Shown here: one piece after another, positions 1 through 6,578 of the stretch | How the letters are laid out: each line of letters begins with the position of its first letter | Numbering within the stretch: the stretch's first letter is position 1 | Virus record (IMG/VR): IMGVR_UViG_3300008119_001286 | Location: 1-33,863 of that record | Length of the DNA stretch: 33,863 bases | From: a virus | Direction: 5' to 3' (one strand) | Program-made: the position numbers and the translations under genes | Notes under the pieces: generated by a model | The model's database searches: none | The model's input: the letters and a program-made list of their open reading frames with translations, nothing else | What the model was told of the DNA's origin: nothing

Positions 1-38
1 ATATATTATATCTTTATTTTTTTCTTATATATTATATA

Positions 39-160
39 CTTATTCACCTTATTCACCTTATTAACAAAATATATATAAAATAAAGGGTTAAAAGTATGTG
101 AATAAGGTGAATAAGGTGAAGAACTACTTATAAATTTGTGAATAAGGTGAATAAGGTGAA
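39..160. repeat. Iteron-like 9-bp repeat cluster (candidate origin or operator)
   Basis: The unit GTGAATAAG occurs head-to-tail at 98-106 and 107-115, followed by a partial GTGAA at 116-120. The whole block recurs exactly 40 bp later at 138-146, 147-155 and 156-160. A 30-bp stretch (97-126) is identical to 137-166. Three inverted units (CTTATTCAC) lie at 39-47, 48-56 and 57-65, the last with one mismatch. The AT-only DNA between the arms would melt easily. Two direct arrays plus one inverted array upstream of the first early promoter is typical of replication-initiator iterons or of cooperative repressor sites. Which of the two it is cannot be told from sequence. Confidence 0.8.
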
Positions 161-206
161 GAACTATTTACATAAAATATTTTTTAAAATTTAATAAAAA
201 TAACTA

Positions 207-235
207 TTGACAGCTATTAAAAACTATTGTATAAC
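207..235 (+). promoter_or_regulatory. Early promoter, sigma70-type
   Basis: TTGACA at 207-212 is separated by exactly 17 bp from TATAAC at 230-235, close to the sigma70 consensus. The expected transcription start is near 242. It lies directly downstream of the repeat cluster and is the only strong promoter before the long rightward gene block, so it probably drives the early operon. The nearest GTG (256) would leave a leader of about 14 nt, which favours the later start at 319. Confidence 0.75.
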
Positions 236-318
236 ATATTTATCAAGAAATTTATGTGCAATCTTTTCTTGTAGAAGTAAAGTTAAATACAATCAACAAT
301 TTAAAAAGAGATAAAATT

Positions 319-882
319 ATGTTAAGCAAACAATTTTCAGGAATACATATAGAAGCTTTTTACACTAAACATTACTTACCTAGATTTGAATTAAACAAGA
401 GATTTGACGAGGGTAAAACAGAGTTGATTATCCCTGATTTCATTCTTGAAAATAATTTAAAGGATGGTTACGACATTAAACTCAAATACAACACAAATAA
501 ATACGATAGCTTTTTGGATTATGTACAGGATAAGTACAATGATGAGTATTACGATGCTAAATACTCTCTAGAAGAATATTGTTTAATGTATAACTATGTG
601 TATGAGCCTCTTATATATGATGAAGAAATTGCCCACCTTTGTAGATTTATACCTTTTGAGATACAGACTGAAGATGAAGACTTACAGCTATTGTCTTTCG
701 GAGGTTGCGGTATGGATATGACTTACAAACTTGAAGCATACCAATTATTAGCTGACGGCTCTTATGATGAACGCTCTTACTTTGCCGAAAAAGGTATTAG
801 CTACTTCGAATATTATTACGGCAAGGATAGTGAAGTAGTAAAAGAGATTAACAAATTACTTTTGAATAAGAAAGTAGCTTAA
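319..882 (+). CDS. Hypothetical early protein with a GCGMDM motif
   Basis: First gene of the rightward block, 187 residues from ATG 319. That start follows a purine-rich AAAAAGAGA. The frame is open back to a GTG at 256, but that start has no clear ribosome-binding site and sits right next to the expected transcription start. The protein is acidic and rich in Tyr, and contains GGCGMDMTYKLEAYQL near residue 130. GCGMDM followed by a predicted helix is a pattern I recall from several phage hypothetical proteins without known function. Its codon use is less extreme than that of the next gene. I cannot assign a role; its position suggests a first-expressed early protein. Confidence 0.75.
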   Translation: MLSKQFSGIHIEAFYTKHYLPRFELNKRFDEGKTELIIPDFILENNLKDGYDIKLKYNTNKYDSFLDYVQDKYNDEYYDAKYSLEEYCLMYNYVYEPLIYDEEIAHLCRFIPFEIQTEDEDLQLLSFGGCGMDMTYKLEAYQLLADGSYDERSYFAEKGISYFEYYYGKDSEVVKEINKLLLNKKVA

Positions 883-908
883 ATAAGAAAACAAATAATA
901 AAATAAAA

Positions 909-1448
909 GGAGGTATAAATATTATGAAAAATAAATTGTATAGTGAATATTTAGTAGATGGTGAATGTGAATATTATATTTATAGGAATTTTAATAAAAT
1001 ATCTGAAAATTTTGAATGTTTGTGTAAGAATAACTTACTAAAAAAATCAAATTATGTTGATAAAGACGGATTACAATTAGTGGTAGGTCGTGATTATTTA
1101 GCAATAAGAAAATCTGATGATAGGGGAATAATTTGTGAAGTTGAAAATAAAAATATCAATGGAATAACTAGAAATATACCTATTTCATGTTTATTTAACG
1201 TTACTGCAAAATCAGATAAATTTATAGAAATTTCAAATAATTTAAAAGATTTAATATCTGCCGATAATCTTTTTATAAAAAAATGTAGAGGTTTTAAAAA
1301 ATATAAATTTGTTAAGTTTTTATTAAATAGTCAGAAGAAAGAACATAAAGAGATGTACGACCATTTAAAGCAATTTTTATATTTTTTACATAAAGAATTA
1401 GAAGTTAAGTGGAATTTTTAAAAAATTAATGGAGGTATAAATATCATG
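909..1448. repeat. Direct repeat of translation-start region bounding gene 924-1421
   Basis: GGAGGTATAAATATTATG at 909-926 recurs as GGAGGTATAAATATCATG at 1431-1448, with 17 of 18 bases identical. Each copy contains a perfect Shine-Dalgarno sequence and the start codon of the gene that follows. The gene at 924-1421 therefore sits exactly between two copies of the same translation-initiation region. This fits insertion of that gene next to the start of gene 1446, or duplication of the leader. Confidence 0.7.
924..1421 (+). CDS. Hypothetical protein (cassette-like early gene)
   Basis: 165 residues, basic in its C-terminal half (KKCRGFKKYKFVKF around residue 115) and rich in Asn, Lys and Tyr. 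The start is set by GGAGG at 909-913, an optimal ribosome-binding site. No membrane segment or known motif is visible. Third-position A/T use is more extreme than in gene 319-882 or the replication genes, which could mean a different origin. The gene is flanked by two copies of the same leader sequence (909-926 and 1431-1448). Function unknown. Confidence 0.7.
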   Translation: MKNKLYSEYLVDGECEYYIYRNFNKISENFECLCKNNLLKKSNYVDKDGLQLVVGRDYLAIRKSDDRGIICEVENKNINGITRNIPISCLFNVTAKSDKFIEISNNLKDLISADNLFIKKCRGFKKYKFVKFLLNSQKKEHKEMYDHLKQFLYFLHKELEVKWNF

Positions 1449-1634
1449 TATACAAATACTAAAGGAAATAAGGCTAAATACGACTATATTGACGATAATT
1501 ACACTCTGGCAGAAATAGATGCTGAAGAAAGATACGATGAGAAACAGGCATTAGCAAGGTATAGAAAATTGGTAGAGAATAGAAAGCAGATTAAAAATAC
1601 TCCTTGTGATAATCTTTTGTACTTTTTAAATTAA
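1446..1634 (+). CDS. Small hypothetical protein
   Basis: 62 residues, highly charged, mixed acidic and basic, with a probable helix around residues 20-50 (LAEIDAEERYDEKQALARY). No Cys cluster, membrane segment or catalytic motif is visible apart from one Cys near the C-terminus. It is preceded by the same GGAGGTATAAATAT leader as gene 924-1421. The next small gene starts 16 bp later. Function unknown. Confidence 0.65.
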   Translation: MYTNTKGNKAKYDYIDDNYTLAEIDAEERYDEKQALARYRKLVENRKQIKNTPCDNLLYFLN

Positions 1635-1650
1635 TAAGTAGGTATATAAA

Positions 1651-1749
1651 ATGAGCGATATTGAATTAATTATACTAGTCCACGAAATACTAATTATTGT
1701 TGGACTAATAGGACTTGGTTTTAACTTTTACTATAATTTTAAGGATTAA
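1651..1749 (+). CDS. Small single-pass membrane protein, 32 aa
   Basis: Frame of 32 codons from ATG 1651 to TAA 1749, preceded by AGTAGGT. The product starts MSDIELIILVHEIL and is almost wholly hydrophobic (LIILVHEILIIVGLIGLGF), ending in a short polar tail FYYNFKD. It is one of several tiny membrane proteins in the early block. Its start MSDIE resembles that of the next gene (MSDLQ). The call rests on spacing, ribosome-binding site and composition only. Confidence 0.5.
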   Translation: MSDIELIILVHEILIIVGLIGLGFNFYYNFKD

Positions 1750-1759
1750 AGGAGTGATT

Positions 1760-1987
1760 ATGAGTGATTTACAAGCAGAAAATAGAAGAATAGCTACTAT
1801 TGCTTATGAGCAAATAAGATTAAGTATAAGAAGAGACATGGATGATTATAAATTATTGCTTAGTGGTGGTCCTGATAATAAATACTTATTTAATGGTAAA
1901 GAGTTGAGAGATAAATTTGGCACGTATTTATTGCGTAGAATAAGTAATAATATTTTGAAATTAAATATTAAAGAGGAAATAAAATGA
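1760..1987 (+). CDS. Small hypothetical protein
   Basis: 75 residues from ATG 1760, chosen because AAAGGAG lies 6-8 bases upstream. The frame extends further upstream, but that part overlaps gene 1651-1749. The protein looks helical and charged, beginning MSDLQAENRRIATIAYEQIR. It ends ...IKEEIK with its stop inside the ATGA shared with gene 1984, so the two are translationally coupled. Function unknown. Confidence 0.6.
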   Translation: MSDLQAENRRIATIAYEQIRLSIRRDMDDYKLLLSGGPDNKYLFNGKELRDKFGTYLLRRISNNILKLNIKEEIK

Positions 1988-2100
1988 ATATGAAATACAT
2001 AATAGCTATCGTGATTATAGCAATAACAGGTTTTTACTTTGAGTTTTATCACAATAAAGATAAGGTAGTTGACGATAATTTTCTAGAATATGTGAGGTAA
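1984..2100 (+). CDS. Small membrane-anchored protein, 38 aa
   Basis: The start overlaps the preceding stop as ATGA. The product begins MNMKYIIAIVIIAITGFYF, one N-terminal membrane segment, followed by a short charged tail (HNKDKVVDDNFLEYVR). The ribosome-binding site GAGGAAAT sits in the end of the previous gene. That junction (AAAGAGGAAATAAAATGAA, 1970-1988) recurs at 2572-2590. Probably a small inner-membrane peptide; role unknown. Confidence 0.5.
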   Translation: MNMKYIIAIVIIAITGFYFEFYHNKDKVVDDNFLEYVR

Positions 2101-2104
2101 TTAA

Positions 2105-2341
2105 ATGAATTTATTTAATAACATAACAAGACTTAAGGAAGCTTTGAAAATACAAGCTGATAGAGAATACAGACAATTAATCGAAAAGGCAGTTAATCTT
2201 GACATTAACGACTTTGATTACTCTAGCTATGACCCACAAGGATTAAGACATAAGATAGGTGAGAAGTTGAATGAGATAGCTGTTAATGAGAATAGAAATC
2301 TAAGAATGGATTTTTACAATTTAAATAGTAGGGGGTGTTAG
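2105..2341 (+). CDS. Small hypothetical protein
   Basis: 78 residues, helical and charged, starting MNLFNNITRLKEALKIQADREY. The ribosome-binding site GAGG overlaps the end of gene 1984-2100. No membrane segment or recognised motif is present; the protein ends NSRGC. It sits in the dense row of small early genes with spacing under 10 bp, so it is probably co-transcribed and co-translated with them. Function unknown. Confidence 0.65.
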   Translation: MNLFNNITRLKEALKIQADREYRQLIEKAVNLDINDFDYSSYDPQGLRHKIGEKLNEIAVNENRNLRMDFYNLNSRGC

Positions 2342-2343
2342 TT

Positions 2344-2430
2344 ATGTTGGCATTTTTGTTTTGTGTTTTCATATTGCCACCATTACTTGCTATATGTTTG
2401 ATAATTATAGTTGAAATAGGAGGTTTTTAA
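2344..2430 (+). CDS. Small membrane peptide, 28 aa
   Basis: 28 codons from ATG 2344, two bases after the previous stop, with GGGGGTG upstream as ribosome-binding site. The product MLAFLFCVFILPPLLAICLI... is one hydrophobic span with two prolines in the middle. Its last codons (ATA GGA GGT TTT) provide the AGGAGG ribosome-binding site for gene 2431, which ties the two genes together. Very short, so the call is tentative. Confidence 0.45.
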   Translation: MLAFLFCVFILPPLLAICLIIIVEIGGF

Positions 2431-2589
2431 ATGATTTTAGAAGCAGAATTATTACACAATTTAAGAGAATTAAAGAACTATCACAAACTTGAAATTCTCA
2501 TGTCGTACTATAAAAAATCACCGATTGAGATGATAGACGACATACTTGGTAAACTAGAAATTAATGTAGAAAAAGAGGAAATAAAATGA
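2431..2589 (+). CDS. Small hypothetical protein, 52 aa
   Basis: 52 residues from ATG 2431, directly after the preceding TAA and 5-6 bases after AGGAGG. Helical and charged: MILEAELLHNLRELKNYHKL, then a second helix SPIEMIDDILGKLEIN. It ends ...KEEIK, with its TGA inside the ATGA shared with gene 2586. The same C-terminal KEEIK and junction end gene 1760-1987. Function unknown. Confidence 0.6.
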   Translation: MILEAELLHNLRELKNYHKLEILMSYYKKSPIEMIDDILGKLEINVEKEEIK

Positions 2590-3035
2590 ACAACAAATTT
2601 GAAGATATGTTTTGGAATTTTTTAAGAAAAAATAAAGGATCAGTTAATAAAGGTGAAAATGAAGAATCAGTTAATAAAGGTGAAAATGAAGAATCAGTTA
2701 ATAAAGGTGAAAATGAAGAATCAGTTAATAAAGGTGAAAATATTAATAACAGAAATTTTTATATTGATTTTTACAACAGTTTAAAATTTTTATCTAAAAT
2801 AAATTATTTGTGTGTAAAAAACTTAATACCTCAAGAGTTAAAAGAAGATGTATATAAACTAAAGAGGCAAAAACATGCTGGTTTATTTGTTAAATATAAA
2901 AATTTACCTGATGAATATAAAGAAATAATAAAAAGAAAATATAATATTGATGAAGAAAGAACTGAAGATATAATTGATCTTTTAATGTTTTATGTAACAT
3001 TTAGTTATATACTTGAAGAAAATTTTAGGATTTAA
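2586..3035 (+). CDS. Hypothetical protein with 9-residue tandem repeats
   Basis: 149 residues. Residues 1-7 (MNNKFED) are identical to those of gene 3037, encoded by a perfect repeat. Residues 19-52 hold four copies of SVNKGENEE (the last truncated to SVNKGEN), encoded by a perfect 27-bp tandem repeat. The remaining part (about 55-149) is a probable helical domain, rich in Lys and Tyr, with no motif I recognise. The start overlaps the previous stop (ATGA). The repeat number could vary by slippage without shifting the frame. It may be a recent insertion; function unknown. Confidence 0.65.
   Translation: MNNKFEDMFWNFLRKNKGSVNKGENEESVNKGENEESVNKGENEESVNKGENINNRNFYIDFYNSLKFLSKINYLCVKNLIPQELKEDVYKLKRQKHAGLFVKYKNLPDEYKEIIKRKYNIDEERTEDIIDLLMFYVTFSYILEENFRI
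2640..2740 (+). repeat. 27-bp tandem repeat, four copies, inside gene 2586-3035
   Basis: Copies start at 2640, 2667, 2694 and 2721. The first three are full units with identical sequence; the fourth is truncated after 20 bases (2740). The unit begins TCAGTTAATAAAGGTGAAAA and keeps the reading frame, encoding SVNKGENEE. The core GTTAATAAAGGTGAA resembles GTGAATAAGGTGAA of the repeat cluster at 98-160. Confidence 0.9.
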
Positions 3036-3036
3036 A

Positions 3037-3159
3037 ATGAACAACAAATTTGAAGATTGGATGAATAACCAGTTTGCCCCATGGGCATTAAAAGTAGTAC
3101 TTGGAACTAATTTTTGTTTATTCATGTTAATACTTGGACAATTAGCTTTTGGTATATGA
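3037..3159 (+). CDS. Small membrane protein, 40 aa
   Basis: 40 residues from ATG 3037 to TGA 3159. It begins MNNKFEDWMNNQFAPWALK, then one membrane segment of about 20 residues (VVLGTNFCLFMLILGQLAF) and ends at GI. The first seven residues and their DNA are shared with gene 2586. This gene is probably the original owner of that start region, because the repeat copy in front of it would be the one left after excision. Function unknown. Confidence 0.5.
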   Translation: MNNKFEDWMNNQFAPWALKVVLGTNFCLFMLILGQLAFGI

Positions 3160-3162
3160 GTT

Positions 3163-3399
3163 ATGAAAAATTTTGAAAGAGAAGTTGCTAAATTAACATC
3201 CGATAGTATATTGGATGACACACCTAAAAACTCTACTGGTGGATATAATAATCAACCTGTAGGGGTTTCTTTAGATCAGATAGCTATCTTAAGAGGTTTA
3301 AGTATTATTAGAAGCAATGATACTGGTTATAAGGTAACAATAAGTGCGTTGGTTCGTGAAGCTATCAGGGATTTATTCATCAAATATAATATCAATTAA
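3163..3399 (+). CDS. Ribbon-helix-helix-like DNA-binding protein
   Basis: 78 residues. The C-terminal half, from about residue 33 (GVSLDQIAILRGLSIIR...KVTISALVREAIRDLF), has the beta strand plus two-helix pattern of Arc/CopG/MetJ-type repressors. TISALVREAIRDL matches the second helix and IAILRGLSI the first. The N-terminal 30 residues look flexible. Such proteins bind as dimers to short inverted or tandem DNA repeats, so it could act on the 39-160 cluster or be an early regulator. It is directly upstream of the primase gene (5-bp gap). The family call is inference from pattern. Confidence 0.55.
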   Translation: MKNFEREVAKLTSDSILDDTPKNSTGGYNNQPVGVSLDQIAILRGLSIIRSNDTGYKVTISALVREAIRDLFIKYNIN

Positions 3400-3404
3400 A
3401 TAAT

Positions 3405-5654
3405 ATGAAATACGCAATTACAACGTTTCCCCACGTAAAAATATCTTATGTGGGGCAGGATGGAGTACAATTTAATGAACTCACATCTAAAAACATTTAT
3501 ATGAATTTTCTTAAATACAAGGAAAAGTCAAATAGTGAAAAGGAAGAGCAGAAACATTTTATATTAGCTAGATATAAGGACACATCACTATCTAGAACAA
3601 CCGAGAATATTGACTATTATAGCGGACTGGTAATTGATTTTGATAGCTATGCCAAGAATTATAGTTATTTGAAAGAAGAATTGAAACAATCTTTAGGCAG
3701 TTATGAGTATTTGCACTATACAACATCTTCTCATAGTTTTGAAGCTCCTAGAGTAAGACTTATTGTATTTACCGATAGAAATTTTAAAGTAGAAGAGAAA
3801 TCAAACATACTTGTTAATCTTACCCAGAATTTTAATAATGATTTGATGATGGCAATAGACCAACATAATACTTTTGGCAATAATTCATTATCAAGATTGC
3901 CCTATAATTCACCTGAATTTGAAATGGTTTACAATGAGGGATTAACATATTGCTTAGGCGGTGATTTAACAATCAATACTTCAAACGCCAATGAAAATCA
4001 GGAATCAGAGGAATTAGCTTTAAAGAAAACATTTAACAATATCCCAGTTCAGGATTTGAGCATAGATAGAATAAAAGAGTTATTAATAGAGTATAAAAAC
4101 ATAGTAGGGTTTGATGAGGTAAAAGGTTGGTTTAATGATTATAAAACTTGGGTTGAAGTTGGTAGTATTCTCCATCATCAGTTTAAAGGAGGTGATGAGG
4201 GATTATCTTTGTGGAAAGAAATATCCTGTGAAGATGGACATACTATAGAATACACTTATGAAAAGTTTTCTAATGACAAGGAAAATCCCAAGACTTTCAA
4301 AACCATAATGAAAGTAGTTAGGGATAATCAATTAGCAGTTAAGGCATCAATGCTTGACCCTAATGCACCACCTCTTAAAGTAGATAAAAGTGATACTGTA
4401 CCTCTAGATACGTTCCCCCATATACATTATGGTAAAACAGTTGCGAAACCTAAGGATACTTACGATAACTTTGTACACATAATGAAGTTTTACAAAATTG
4501 ATCTAGGTGTTGATATCATAACCAAGAAAGTAACTTTATTCGGCAATGGTGATCAGAACGCAAACCAAGAAGATATTCTGGACTTGATGGAAATAAATAA
4601 TATGTCAAGTAAAAGCAGAGGTATAAGATATATTAACAAATATGCTAATGAAAATAGATATAATTCGTTTTACAACCTGCTAACTAAAACAGAATGGGAT
4701 GGTAAATGTAGGTTAAAAGATTTCTATAATACTTTGAAAGTAAAACCTGAATACACAGAATTACGTAATGTTTATTTACTTACTTGGCTTAAGCAGTTTA
4801 TTTACATAAGTTGTTTTAGTAGCAAATATCCTTATAAGAGTAAAGATATAGCTAAACGTCTTTTAGTATTGCAATCAAAACAGGATGGAGGTAAGTCAAC
4901 ATGGGTAAAAAATCTTTTACCCTATGATATGGAAAAACAATATATATCTATAGGAGCAACTCTTAAAACGGATGATGATAGACATATGTTAGGGCTTGTG
5001 AATAAACTTATTGTAGAATTGGCAGAATTGGAAAAGTCGTTTAAGCATAGCGATATAAACGCTTTCAAGGCTTTTTATGGTAGAACTATGGATACTCTCA
5101 AAATGATATATGTAAGTTTTCCTGTGGATTTTGAGAGAACAACAAGTTTTATAGCAACAACTAACGACTTCTATTTTCTAAAAGATAATACCGGTGCTAA
5201 TAGATTTATGATTATCCCTTTAGATGATGATTATAAGGATGAAAAAGGATTATCCATACATTGTAACGGCAGACATGGGATAGATATGCTTATGCTTTAC
5301 AGACAAATTTTTGAAGATACAGATTGGCTTAATTTTGATTTAAATAAGGATAATAAAGAAATTCAAAAGGAATTAAATAGTCAATTTTTTATGAATGATG
5401 TTATGGAAGATTTATTTTATGAAGAATTTTCTAAAGATATTGATTATAAAGCCCCTTTGTATAGCTGTAAGGATATATTACAAAAACTTGGTTATACAAC
5501 AAATCAGATAAGTAAAAAATTGAAAAATGATTTAGCAACATTTTTAAGATTAAAGAATTATCCATATTTAAAAAGAGAGGGTAAATTCAGATTAGTATCA
5601 ATTAGAAAAGAGGTTAAATTAAATGATAGTGAAATACAGAAAGAAGCTTATTAG
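3405..5654 (+). CDS. Prim-pol / PriCT / VirE-type primase-helicase
   Basis: 749 residues. An archaeo-eukaryotic primase-like N-domain shows LVIDFD (acidic pair D78, D80), then TTSSH (H110) and PRVRLIVFTDR (115-125). A PriCT-2-like segment covers about 240-310 (WVEVGSILHHQFKGGDEGLSLW). The C-terminal part is a VirE-type P-loop ATPase: WDGKCRL at 431-437, Walker A SKQDGGKST at 491-499, Walker B-like VNKLIVELAELE at 532-543, sensor FIATTND at 582-588 and arginine finger GANRFMIIPL at 597-606. Such proteins prime and unwind phage replication forks. The ribosome-binding site is weak. The end overlaps gene 5623 by 32 bp. Confident for the ATPase, good for the primase. Confidence 0.9.
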   Translation: MKYAITTFPHVKISYVGQDGVQFNELTSKNIYMNFLKYKEKSNSEKEEQKHFILARYKDTSLSRTTENIDYYSGLVIDFDSYAKNYSYLKEELKQSLGSYEYLHYTTSSHSFEAPRVRLIVFTDRNFKVEEKSNILVNLTQNFNNDLMMAIDQHNTFGNNSLSRLPYNSPEFEMVYNEGLTYCLGGDLTINTSNANENQESEELALKKTFNNIPVQDLSIDRIKELLIEYKNIVGFDEVKGWFNDYKTWVEVGSILHHQFKGGDEGLSLWKEISCEDGHTIEYTYEKFSNDKENPKTFKTIMKVVRDNQLAVKASMLDPNAPPLKVDKSDTVPLDTFPHIHYGKTVAKPKDTYDNFVHIMKFYKIDLGVDIITKKVTLFGNGDQNANQEDILDLMEINNMSSKSRGIRYINKYANENRYNSFYNLLTKTEWDGKCRLKDFYNTLKVKPEYTELRNVYLLTWLKQFIYISCFSSKYPYKSKDIAKRLLVLQSKQDGGKSTWVKNLLPYDMEKQYISIGATLKTDDDRHMLGLVNKLIVELAELEKSFKHSDINAFKAFYGRTMDTLKMIYVSFPVDFERTTSFIATTNDFYFLKDNTGANRFMIIPLDDDYKDEKGLSIHCNGRHGIDMLMLYRQIFEDTDWLNFDLNKDNKEIQKELNSQFFMNDVMEDLFYEEFSKDIDYKAPLYSCKDILQKLGYTTNQISKKLKNDLATFLRLKNYPYLKREGKFRLVSIRKEVKLNDSEIQKEAY

Positions 5655-5832
5655 AAATCTAGGTAATTATGAAAACATAACTGTTGAGATAGAACTTGAG
5701 GACAATGTTGTCTATGAGAGAGGTGAGACCTACGAAAGTGTTTATGATAAACTGCGTAACTCTGTTGCCAAATCCATGATGGAAGAGAATAAGAAAATAG
5801 ATGAATATTTGAAAACAAGAGGTGTGAAATGA
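5623..5832 (+). CDS. Small hypothetical replication-region protein
   Basis: 69 residues, MIVKYRKKLIRNLGNYENIT..., followed by a beta-rich stretch (VEIELEDNVVYERGETYESV) and a charged helix. The pattern GNYEN...VE(I/V)...LED...GET is one I recall from small conserved phage proteins encoded beside replication genes; no activity is known to me. It starts inside the primase gene after AAAGAGG and ends in the ATGA of gene 5829. The last codons belong to a 22-bp direct repeat. Confidence 0.6.
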   Translation: MIVKYRKKLIRNLGNYENITVEIELEDNVVYERGETYESVYDKLRNSVAKSMMEENKKIDEYLKTRGVK

Positions 5833-6037
5833 ATAAATTTACAATGGAGTATCCTGAACAAATAACAAGTAGTTATGAGTATAATAAAGATGAGAACGGA
5901 AAATATTATGTAATAAAAAAAGAATGGTTAAGACATGATACTTTTGAAGTAATAACTGAAAAAGAATATATTAAACAATTAAATAAGTTTGAAAAATTAA
6001 AGCAACAAGTATTAGGAAAACAAGAGGTGTGAAATGA
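5811..6037. repeat. 22-bp direct repeat bounding gene 5829-6032
   Basis: A perfect 22-bp repeat lies at 5811-5832 and 6016-6037. It contains AAGAGGTGTGAAATGA: the end of one gene, the Shine-Dalgarno sequence and the ATGA or ATG of the next. Gene 5829-6032 sits exactly between the copies. A third, near-identical junction (AAGAGGTGTGAAAATGA) precedes the membrane protein gene at 11943, 6 kb away. Confidence 0.85.
5829..6032 (+). CDS. Small hypothetical protein (cassette-like)
   Basis: 67 residues, rich in Lys, Glu and Tyr (MNKFTMEYPEQITSSYEYNK...), with a charged C-terminal helix. The start overlaps the previous stop (ATGA). AGAGGTG upstream is the ribosome-binding site, and the same sequence is reused for the following gene because both copies of a 22-bp repeat include it. 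No motif recognised. Confidence 0.6.
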   Translation: MNKFTMEYPEQITSSYEYNKDENGKYYVIKKEWLRHDTFEVITEKEYIKQLNKFEKLKQQVLGKQEV

Positions 6038-6381
6038 GAGTATATCGTAGAGAAGATTTTATAAAATTACCTGCTGGCACTTTTTATTGCGAGATAAATG
6101 ATAACGATGTTATGTTATCAATATGTAAAAAAGGTGAAACTTTTGATCAAACTGATGATTGGTTTTATACGGATTTAGGTGATATTGAAGCTAAAAGTAG
6201 TGAACATAGGTTTGATTATCTTATTGATAGTGAAGAAAACGGAACTAGTTATGATTTGAATAAAACGCAAGGCGGCGATGGTTTGTTTGGTAAAAAATCA
6301 AGATATTTAGTTTATGAGAAAAAAGATTTATTAGAGTTAAAAAAGTATATTGAAAATTCATTAGCTAATATTGAGGAATAA
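6034..6381 (+). CDS. Hypothetical protein
   Basis: 115 residues, acidic: MRVYRREDFIKLPAGTFYCE, then IKLPAGTFYC-like beta structure, a DxxDDWFYTDLGD stretch near residues 49-60, and a Lys/Glu helix at the C-terminus. The opening resembles a group of small phage proteins with a (F/Y)(M/I)KLP.GT.Y motif, for which I know no function. It follows the second copy of the 22-bp junction repeat. Its first codons (ATGAGAGTATAT) resemble those of gene 6383 (ATGAGAATATTT). Confidence 0.65.
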   Translation: MRVYRREDFIKLPAGTFYCEINDNDVMLSICKKGETFDQTDDWFYTDLGDIEAKSSEHRFDYLIDSEENGTSYDLNKTQGGDGLFGKKSRYLVYEKKDLLELKKYIENSLANIEE

Positions 6382-6382
6382 A

Positions 6383-6574
6383 ATGAGAATATTTAGTGTG
6401 TTAACAATTATATCAATAGCTTTATTTTTTACACTCAAAACTGTTAACGACAGAAATAATGACGATATAAAACTTTATCTAATTGGTGTTGTGTTGGAAA
6501 ACAACCCTGATTTGTCAGAATTTGAGTTAGAAGCAAGAGTTAATAAGTTATTTGAAATAGTAAAAAGTAGGTAG
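6383..6574 (+). CDS. Small membrane-anchored protein
   Basis: 63 residues from ATG 6383; TTGAGGAATAAA supplies a GAGG ribosome-binding site, and the in-frame upstream TTG is not needed. An N-terminal hydrophobic segment (IFSVLTIISIALFFTL) is followed by a soluble helical tail (LYLIGVVLENNPDLSEFELEARV). No cleavage site or lipobox is evident, so it is probably an inner-membrane anchored peptide facing one side. Function unknown. Confidence 0.6.
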   Translation: MRIFSVLTIISIALFFTLKTVNDRNNDDIKLYLIGVVLENNPDLSEFELEARVNKLFEIVKSR

Positions 6575-6578
6575 TGAG

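Larger units (their letters stand above)
2582..3057. repeat. 25-bp direct repeat bounding gene 2586-3035
   Basis: A perfect 25-bp repeat lies at 2582-2606 and 3033-3057. It runs from TAAA just before the start codon through the first seven codons (MNNKFED) of both gene 2586 and gene 3037. Everything in between is one gene. Removing one copy plus the intervening 451 bp would leave gene 2431 fused by ATGA directly to gene 3037. This looks like an insertion or a partial duplication at a start codon. Confidence 0.85.

Noticed and set aside
256-318. Upstream extension of the first gene to GTG 256.
   Set aside because: No ribosome-binding site, only about 14 bases from the predicted transcription start, and a better start with purine-rich leader exists at 319.
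1846-3221. Leftward open frames at 1846-2052 and 2982-3221.
   Set aside because: They lie antisense to coupled rightward genes, have no ribosome-binding sites and show low-complexity mirror composition.
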